NCBI GenBank assembly: GCA_937926105.1
Contig: CALANS010000193.1
Coordinates: forward strand, 1-10,860
Length of the DNA stretch: 10,860 nucleotides
Reading direction: 5' to 3'
Source: an uncultured Actinomycetes bacterium
GTDB taxonomy: Bacteria; Actinomycetota; Actinomycetes; Mycobacteriales; Nakamurellaceae
Each line of letters begins with the position of its first letter. Position 1 is the stretch's first letter. The notes under the pieces were generated by a model. It had not been told where the DNA came from. It ran no database searches and saw nothing but the letters and a program-made list of their open reading frames with translations. Positions 6,713-10,860 of the stretch are shown piece after piece. Both the position numbers and the translations under genes were made by a program.

Positions 6713-7465
6713 CTAGCTGAGAGCGTGTTTCATCGCGTCGATATTCGCCGCGTCACCCCAGCCGGCGGCGGCGTCGGCGATGCTGCTGTTCACCGCCGAT
6801 GAGTACGCCATGTCCAGCCAGCCCAAGATGAGTCGCTTTTGCCGTCCGTAGGAGCCGCCGGGCGTGGCGGCGAGGGCCCGCGCGACCTCGCCGACCTTCT
6901 CCGAGAGGGTGTCTGCGTCCGGCACCACAGATGAGAGGCACCCGGTGAAAGCAAGATCGGAACACGTGAAGATCTCCTGGCCCAGGATCATTCGACGCAT
7001 CAGCGTCAGCCCGCCCAGCGGCAGCAGGAGTGCTGTCTCGTTGCCGTTGACGGCGCCGAATCCAAGTTCCGGCATGCCGAATCTTGTGTCGGCGGTGCAG
7101 ATCATGACGTCCGCGCATATCGCCAGTTGGAATCCAGCGCCCATGGCATAGCCCTGCACGGCCGCGATCACGGGCTTCTCCAATCGAAGTACGGCGTCGA
7201 ACATCGCGTGCTCTGCGGTCAGCATTCGCTCGGCGTCTTCGGGACCGAAATGGGCCATCTCCTTGACGTCGCTTCCGGCGCAGAACGCGCGTCCGCTTCC
7301 CTCGAGCACCACGGCGCGTACCGTCCGGTCCCGCGCCGAATCGTGGATGACATCGGTGAGGTCCACCTTCATCTGTTCCGTCATCGCGTTCAGGGATCGC
7401 GGCCGGTTCAGTCGGATGTGACGGACGCCATCATCGGTGGTCGAAAGGCTTATCTGATCGTCCAT
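6713..7465 (-). CDS. Enoyl-CoA hydratase/isomerase family protein, single-glutamate type
   Basis: This 250-residue crotonase has the oxyanion-hole segment AFCAGSDV (60-67) and a MGAGFQLAICADV block (108-120). The first catalytic glutamate of hydratases is replaced by Gln113; the second is kept as Glu133 in GMPELGFG. Crotonases with only this glutamate include delta3-delta2-enoyl-CoA isomerases, which move a double bond rather than add water. An isomerase or other non-hydratase reaction is therefore favoured. The segment after Glu133 (GAVNGNETALLL) also departs from the usual PGxGGTQRL of hydratases. ATG 7465 has AGGAG six bases upstream, overlapping the ATPase TAG stop. It sits between the transporter genes and the metallohydrolase, so it probably belongs to the same pathway as the second crotonase at 2846-3643. 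Confidence 0.88.
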   Translation of the reverse strand: MDDQISLSTTDDGVRHIRLNRPRSLNAMTEQMKVDLTDVIHDSARDRTVRAVVLEGSGRAFCAGSDVKEMAHFGPEDAERMLTAEHAMFDAVLRLEKPVIAAVQGYAMGAGFQLAICADVMICTADTRFGMPELGFGAVNGNETALLLPLGGLTLMRRMILGQEIFTCSDLAFTGCLSSVVPDADTLSEKVGEVARALAATPGGSYGRQKRLILGWLDMAYSSAVNSSIADAAAGWGDAANIDAMKHALS

Positions 7466-7474
7466 GGCAGTCTC

Positions 7475-8608
7475 CTAGTTCGCGGTTGTGTGCTGGTCCA
7501 GCGGGAATACCTGCATCGACCCGTCCCTGCGGCGAACGTGCGCGTCCTCGCCAGGGCGTAGCGCCATGTCACCAGGCATCGTCACGGATATCTGCTCGCC
7601 GCCGCTTTCGAGGTCGTAGCTGGTCTGATCCCCGTGATAGGAACGATCCAGGATGCGACACGGCAGGCTGCCAGGAATCGGGCTGGCCGAAAGTTCGAAA
7701 TTCTCCGGTCGGGCGACGGCGACAACGGGGTCGCCGTCGTGCATCGTGTGCTGCGGTGCGCAGTACGCCACCGCAGTACCGAACTGCGTGTGAACCGTGA
7801 ACTTCTCTCCCTGGCCAGAAATCTTCCCGCGTAATTCGATCAACTGGCCGACGAATCTCCCGACGCCCAGCGTCGCGGGCCGCTCGTAGACGGTGTGGGG
7901 TGGGTCCAGCTGCAGGAGGTGACCGCGATCCATGACGGCAATACGATTCGCCAGCGACATGGCCTCGTCTTGGTCGTGCGTCACATAAATGGCGGTGAAG
8001 CCGAATTCATGGTGCAGCTCGCGTAGTTGCTTGCGTAAGTCGAGCCGAACTCGTGCGTCGACATTCGATAGCGGCTCGTCGAAAAGCATGAGCTTGGACT
8101 CGGCGACGAGACTCCGCGCGAGCGCGACCCGTTGCTGCTGCCCGCCGCTGATCGCGTTCGGGTACTGATCACCGATCTCCGAGACGCCAACGCGATCCAA
8201 AGCCGCACGGGCCTTCTCGAGCTGTGTCTTCTTATCCAGCCGAGAACGGCTTCGTTGCAGTGGGTATCGGACGTTTTCCAGCACCGTCATATGTGGCCAC
8301 AAGGCATAGGACTGGAACATCATGCTGAGGTGACGCCGGGCCGGCCCTACCATCGTCCGATCCGCTGACCGGAAGCACACCGTGCCGTCGATGAGGATTT
8401 CCCCGCCGTCCGGCCGCTCCAGCCCCGCGACGCACCGCAAAAGCGTCGATTTACCGCAGCCGCTGGGACCCAGGAGCACGACGAATTCGCCCCTGTCGAT
8501 CGTCAGGGTGACGTCATGGAGCGCGGTCACTTGAGTCTTGTCCCGGCGGGTGAATGCCCGCGTCACCTGCCGGAGCTCGACCACAGGCCTGGTATCGGTG
8601 TCAGTCAT
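7475..8608 (-). CDS. ABC transporter ATPase, iron/polyamine/2-aminoethylphosphonate import type (PotA/FbpC-like)
   Basis: The 377-residue ATPase powers the adjacent fused permease. All nucleotide-binding motifs are present: Walker A GPSGCGKST (47-55), Q-loop Gln99 in MMFQSYALWPH, signature ISGGQQQR (153-160), Walker B LMLFDEP (173-179) and H-loop His211 in YVTHD. From about residue 240 a C-terminal TOBE/OB-type regulatory domain follows, as in PotA, FbpC and MalK relatives. Only one in-frame start, ATG 8608, is available before an upstream stop, and it has no good Shine-Dalgarno site. A small ORF with a strong site ends across it (ATGACTGA), suggesting coupled translation. The importer group cannot be narrowed from this gene alone; iron, polyamines, thiamine and phosphonates are all known substrates of relatives. 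Confidence 0.93.
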   Translation of the reverse strand: MTDTDTRPVVELRQVTRAFTRRDKTQVTALHDVTLTIDRGEFVVLLGPSGCGKSTLLRCVAGLERPDGGEILIDGTVCFRSADRTMVGPARRHLSMMFQSYALWPHMTVLENVRYPLQRSRSRLDKKTQLEKARAALDRVGVSEIGDQYPNAISGGQQQRVALARSLVAESKLMLFDEPLSNVDARVRLDLRKQLRELHHEFGFTAIYVTHDQDEAMSLANRIAVMDRGHLLQLDPPHTVYERPATLGVGRFVGQLIELRGKISGQGEKFTVHTQFGTAVAYCAPQHTMHDGDPVVAVARPENFELSASPIPGSLPCRILDRSYHGDQTSYDLESGGEQISVTMPGDMALRPGEDAHVRRRDGSMQVFPLDQHTTAN

Positions 8609-8657
8609 CGCGTCGGCCGAGAACCGTCGAGCAGCGGTGGCAGTATTTCAATTTCAA
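8601..8657 (-). CDS. Possible 18-residue leader ORF coupled to the ATPase gene
   Basis: After the permease stop, AAAGGAG stands six bases before TTG 8657. This opens an 18-codon ORF with a CxxC pair (YCHRCS) that ends TGA at 8601-8603, overlapping the ATPase start as ATGACTGA. The ATPase itself has no comparable ribosome site, so reinitiation from this leader could set its translation. CTCC, CAAA, GGAG can fold into a 4-base stem hiding part of the leader's own site. The ORF is very short and starts with TTG, so it may be chance; no family is recognised. Confidence 0.35.
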   Translation of the reverse strand: MKLKYCHRCSTVLGRRDD

Positions 8658-8682
8658 GGGGTTCTCCTTTGGGAGCATTCGC

Positions 8683-10425
8683 TTAGCTCCTCTTCCATCG
8701 CGCGGAGCGATTACTGGCGACCAGGGTCAAGACGACGGCGATTGTGGTGATCACTGTGAGAACGATGCCGATCGACGCCAATTGACCGAAGGATCCGTTC
8801 CCCAGAATGGTGAGGATTCGGAAGCCGATGACGTCGTTCGACGGCCCTGCGAGCAGGGCGGTTGCGGTTAGGTCGCTGACCATTCGGACGAATAGGAAGG
8901 CCCAACCGGCGATGATGCTCGGCAAGAGCAGCGGCAGGTAGATACGCCGGAATGTCCTGATGGAGCTCGATCCTGTGACCGCTGCGGCGGCCGGAAGGTC
9001 CTCGCCGATCTGGCTGACCCCCGAGTCGGTGAGCACAGATCCCTGCGGCAAATACAGGACGAGATAGACGAGGACGAGCATGGACAGCGTGCCGCCCAAG
9101 CCCAATGGTGGCCCGGCGAACGCGAGGATGAAGCCGATCGCGATGACGATGTGCGGGAACACCGACGGTAGTTTGATCGATCCGTCCAGTATTCGGCTAG
9201 CCGCGCCCTTCCAGCGGAACACCAGGATGGAGATCACGGCAGCGAGGATCATTCCCACCGTGGCGCCGACGACGGCGATGCTGAGGCTGTGCTCGAATGC
9301 CGCCAGCGTTGTCGAATCATTGAACACCGTTTGGATGATCGGCCGCAGGGAGAGTTGCGACCAGGTGATCGATGGGTTCCAAAAGCCCTTGAGGGAAACA
9401 AGCAGGAGGCCCAAGACTGGCGGCACGATGGCGATCACGCCGTACCCCAGCAGGAAAATGCGGGCGGGCCACCGCCATTTGCCGAGTTCGCTTCTGCGAT
9501 ATGCCGCGCCCTTGCCGCCCACCGTCGAGTAGGTGCCGCTGCGGGTGACGCGTCGCTGCCAGATCCAGACCGCGGCGACGACGAGCTCAATTAGAATGCT
9601 CAGGCCTATAGCGTGATCGATCTTCGGCGGATACGAGGCGACCATATCGTTGACAATCACAACCGATGCGATGGTCAGGTCCGCGTTGGTCGCGAGGATC
9701 GCCGGAATCGAGTAGATCGAGAATCCGATCAACAGGAGCATCAGCCATGCGCCGGCGAATGCCTGCTTGACCGCGGGGAATGTGATGGTGAGCAGTGTTC
9801 TTATCTTGGATGTGCCGCAGACGATCGCCTGCTCCTCCAAATTCGAGTCCACGTTCGAGAATGCGCTTGCCATGATCATGAAAACGTAGGGCACCTGGTA
9901 GATCGTGTAGACGAAGATGATGCCGTAGGTGCTGTAAATGTTGATCGGCCCCGACTCGAGATGTATCCCGATGGGGTCGAGAACGTTTCGGAGGAAGGCG
10001 TTGCCCAGGCCAGCCGTGGGTGAGAAGACGATTACCCAACCGATGACACCGGCGATCTCCGACAACAGGAACGGAACAAGGGGTATCGAGTCGGTGACGA
10101 TTCCGAACCGCGCGTCGGTCCGCTCATTGAGCCAGGCCAGGGCGGTACCCACCACGAGAGCGATGACGCTGCTGCCAACGACGACAAGGGCCGTGTCGTA
10201 TATTGTTCGACCGAGATTGCTATCACTCACTATGGAGTCGACGACGGAGCCGCTGAGTCGCCCGTTGGAATAGAAGGTCCGCACGAGTACACGCGTCAAC
10301 GGGTATATTGCGAGGGCGGCGACGACGCCGATGAGCGCGATAACGGCAAGGCGACCCGGGAGCTTGGACAGATGACGTCGGATGCGCGGGCGGACCGATA
10401 TTGTTCCGCGTGTATGCCCGCTCAA
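8683..10425 (-). CDS. Fused two-domain ABC transporter permease, FbpB/iron-type
   Basis: The 580-residue integral membrane protein has two repeated permease halves of about six membrane segments each, the fused layout of FbpB-like importers. Each half carries an ATPase-coupling EAA loop: EEQAIVCGTSKIRTLL (about 197-212) and GEDLPAAAAVTGSSSIRTF (474-492). Both are followed by a proline-containing hydrophobic stretch. The first membrane segment begins about residue 25, after a basic cytoplasmic leader. The best start is TTG 10425, with GGAGGG only three bases before it. No ATG or GTG lies in frame between it and the first membrane segment. It lies 166 bases after the binding-protein gene and 74 bases before the ATPase. 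One polypeptide thus supplies both halves of the channel. Confidence 0.92.
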   Translation of the reverse strand: MSGHTRGTISVRPRIRRHLSKLPGRLAVIALIGVVAALAIYPLTRVLVRTFYSNGRLSGSVVDSIVSDSNLGRTIYDTALVVVGSSVIALVVGTALAWLNERTDARFGIVTDSIPLVPFLLSEIAGVIGWVIVFSPTAGLGNAFLRNVLDPIGIHLESGPINIYSTYGIIFVYTIYQVPYVFMIMASAFSNVDSNLEEQAIVCGTSKIRTLLTITFPAVKQAFAGAWLMLLLIGFSIYSIPAILATNADLTIASVVIVNDMVASYPPKIDHAIGLSILIELVVAAVWIWQRRVTRSGTYSTVGGKGAAYRRSELGKWRWPARIFLLGYGVIAIVPPVLGLLLVSLKGFWNPSITWSQLSLRPIIQTVFNDSTTLAAFEHSLSIAVVGATVGMILAAVISILVFRWKGAASRILDGSIKLPSVFPHIVIAIGFILAFAGPPLGLGGTLSMLVLVYLVLYLPQGSVLTDSGVSQIGEDLPAAAAVTGSSSIRTFRRIYLPLLLPSIIAGWAFLFVRMVSDLTATALLAGPSNDVIGFRILTILGNGSFGQLASIGIVLTVITTIAVVLTLVASNRSARWKRS

Positions 10426-10428
10426 TTG

Positions 10429-10434
10429 CCCTCC
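10429..10434 (-). promoter_or_regulatory. Ribosome-binding site for the permease
   Basis: The minus strand reads GGAGGG CAA TTG, placing a strong Shine-Dalgarno sequence three bases before the TTG start at 10425. The short spacing and rare start codon would lower initiation. That fits the usual need for less permease than binding protein. Confidence 0.6.
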
Positions 10435-10451
10435 AATGTCGACGAGTCGTT

Positions 10452-10506
10452 CACCGGTGCCGGGCCAGAGTGGGGATTCGATTCGTGGCCTCTGGCCCGG
10501 CCGGTG
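10452..10506 (-). repeat. Long hairpin just upstream of the permease ribosome site
   Basis: CCGGGCCAGAG at 10460-10470 pairs with CTCTGGCCCGG at 10490-10500. Outside it, CACCGG at 10452-10457 pairs with CCGGTG at 10501-10506, with two bases bulged. This gives about 17 pairs in total. It lies in the spacer between the binding-protein and permease genes. I infer a role in RNA processing, stability or partial termination; no U-tract follows. Confidence 0.6.
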
Positions 10507-10530
10507 GTCTTACCTTTGACGAGTCCTGGC

Positions 10531-10581
10531 TCCGGGATGCCGCGTGCCCTGCTCGTGCGGGAGGGCCTGCGGCATCCCGGA
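10531..10581 (-). terminator. Strong hairpin after the solute-binding protein gene
   Basis: Thirteen bases at 10531-10543 pair perfectly with 10569-10581 (core CCGGGATGCCGC with GCGGCATCCCGG). Inside the loop, GCCCT at 10546-10550 can pair with AGGGC at 10562-10566, lengthening the stem. It begins about 10 bases after the binding-protein stop codon. Hairpins here commonly protect the upstream message and stop part of the transcription, so that binding protein is made in excess. No U-tract follows, so full termination is doubtful. Confidence 0.65.
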
Positions 10582-10591
10582 CTGTCACAGG

Positions 10592-10860
10592 TCAGCCCTT
10601 CCCCATGAGTGCATTGGACACCCGCTGCTGGTCCTGTGCCCCACGGACGTAGTCGGCCTCCACGAAGGTCGACGGGAGGTTGTCGGTGTCATACGGGCTG
10701 AGGGAGTTCGATACATCGGCGGGGATTCCCGCTCCGTCTTGGCTCATGGCGTACGCGGTGAAAAGCTTCGCTGCGTTCGGATGGCTGGCCTTCGTCGCGA
10801 TCATCAGGCTGGAGACGATCCCGGTAGCTGGACCCTCGGGGACTGTGATCGCTATCGGGC
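10592..10860 (-). CDS. Extracellular solute-binding protein of an ABC importer, C-terminal part only
   Basis: The window holds the last 88 codons, in frame from the edge; the start lies beyond 10860. The sequence PIAITVPEGPATG, then KASHPNAAKLFTAYAMSQDG, is typical of the C-terminal lobe of iron(III), 2-aminoethylphosphonate and polyamine binding proteins, where the 'HPNAAKLF' helix is well conserved. The protein would capture solute outside the membrane, probably as a lipoprotein, and deliver it to the permease encoded next. The signal sequence and binding residues are not visible, so the ligand cannot be named. An ATG at 10804 is internal and should not be taken as the start. Confidence 0.85.
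   Translation of the reverse strand, partial: PIAITVPEGPATGIVSSLMIATKASHPNAAKLFTAYAMSQDGAGIPADVSNSLSPYDTDNLPSTFVEADYVRGAQDQQRVSNALMGKG

Noticed and set aside
10592..10804. A 70-residue small protein starting at ATG 10804
   Set aside because: The frame stays open to the window edge and the extra residues match a solute-binding protein, so this ATG is internal to a truncated gene.
1..10860. CRISPR arrays, tRNA or rRNA genes, insertion sequences and attachment sites
   Set aside because: I saw no spaced direct repeats, tRNA-like folds, rRNA motifs or transposase coding. The deletions near 5.2-5.7 kb show no mobile element.

Overview
The window is one long, co-oriented gene cluster. Every supportable gene lies on the minus strand, so transcription runs from high to low coordinates. 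High GC, GTG and TTG starts, 4-base ATGA/GTGA overlaps and spacers of mostly under 50 bases suggest an actinobacterium, perhaps from the Rhodococcus/Nocardia/Mycobacterium side. That assignment is inferred from composition and architecture only.

In transcription order: the 3' end of a periplasmic-type solute-binding protein gene (10592-10860, its start lies beyond the window); a spacer with two strong hairpins; a fused two-domain ABC permease of the iron/polyamine/2-aminoethylphosphonate type (8683-10425); a possible 18-codon leader ORF (8601-8657); the matching ATPase (7475-8608); a crotonase with one catalytic glutamate (6713-7465); and a phosphotriesterase-family metallohydrolase (5685-6671). 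Next come a 37-codon ORF resembling the extreme C-terminus of a sugar ABC permease (5575-5688), an aldehyde dehydrogenase reduced to 99 residues (5233-5532), a family I CoA-transferase (3653-5236), a two-glutamate enoyl-CoA hydratase (2846-3643), a GH88-type unsaturated glucuronyl hydrolase (1677-2849), and a GMC flavin oxidoreductase whose sixth codon is TAG (74-1660). A hairpin at 9-55 may close the unit.

The set reads as uptake plus catabolism. An ABC importer brings in a small charged or organic solute, and hydrolases (the phosphotriesterase-family lactonase/esterase and GH88) open or trim it. GMC alcohol oxidation and aldehyde oxidation would give a carboxylate, the CoA-transferase activates it, and the two crotonases process the acyl-CoA. 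The substrate cannot be read from the sequence.

The oxidation arm looks broken. The aldehyde dehydrogenase has lost its whole catalytic core, and the GMC gene has a nonsense codon just before its FAD-binding motif. A composition step, from about 72% GC in sampled lines below 5.3 kb to about 57-62% above 5.7 kb, coincides with the degenerate stretch at 5233-5688. This suggests that two modules of different origin were joined, or that material was deleted there.
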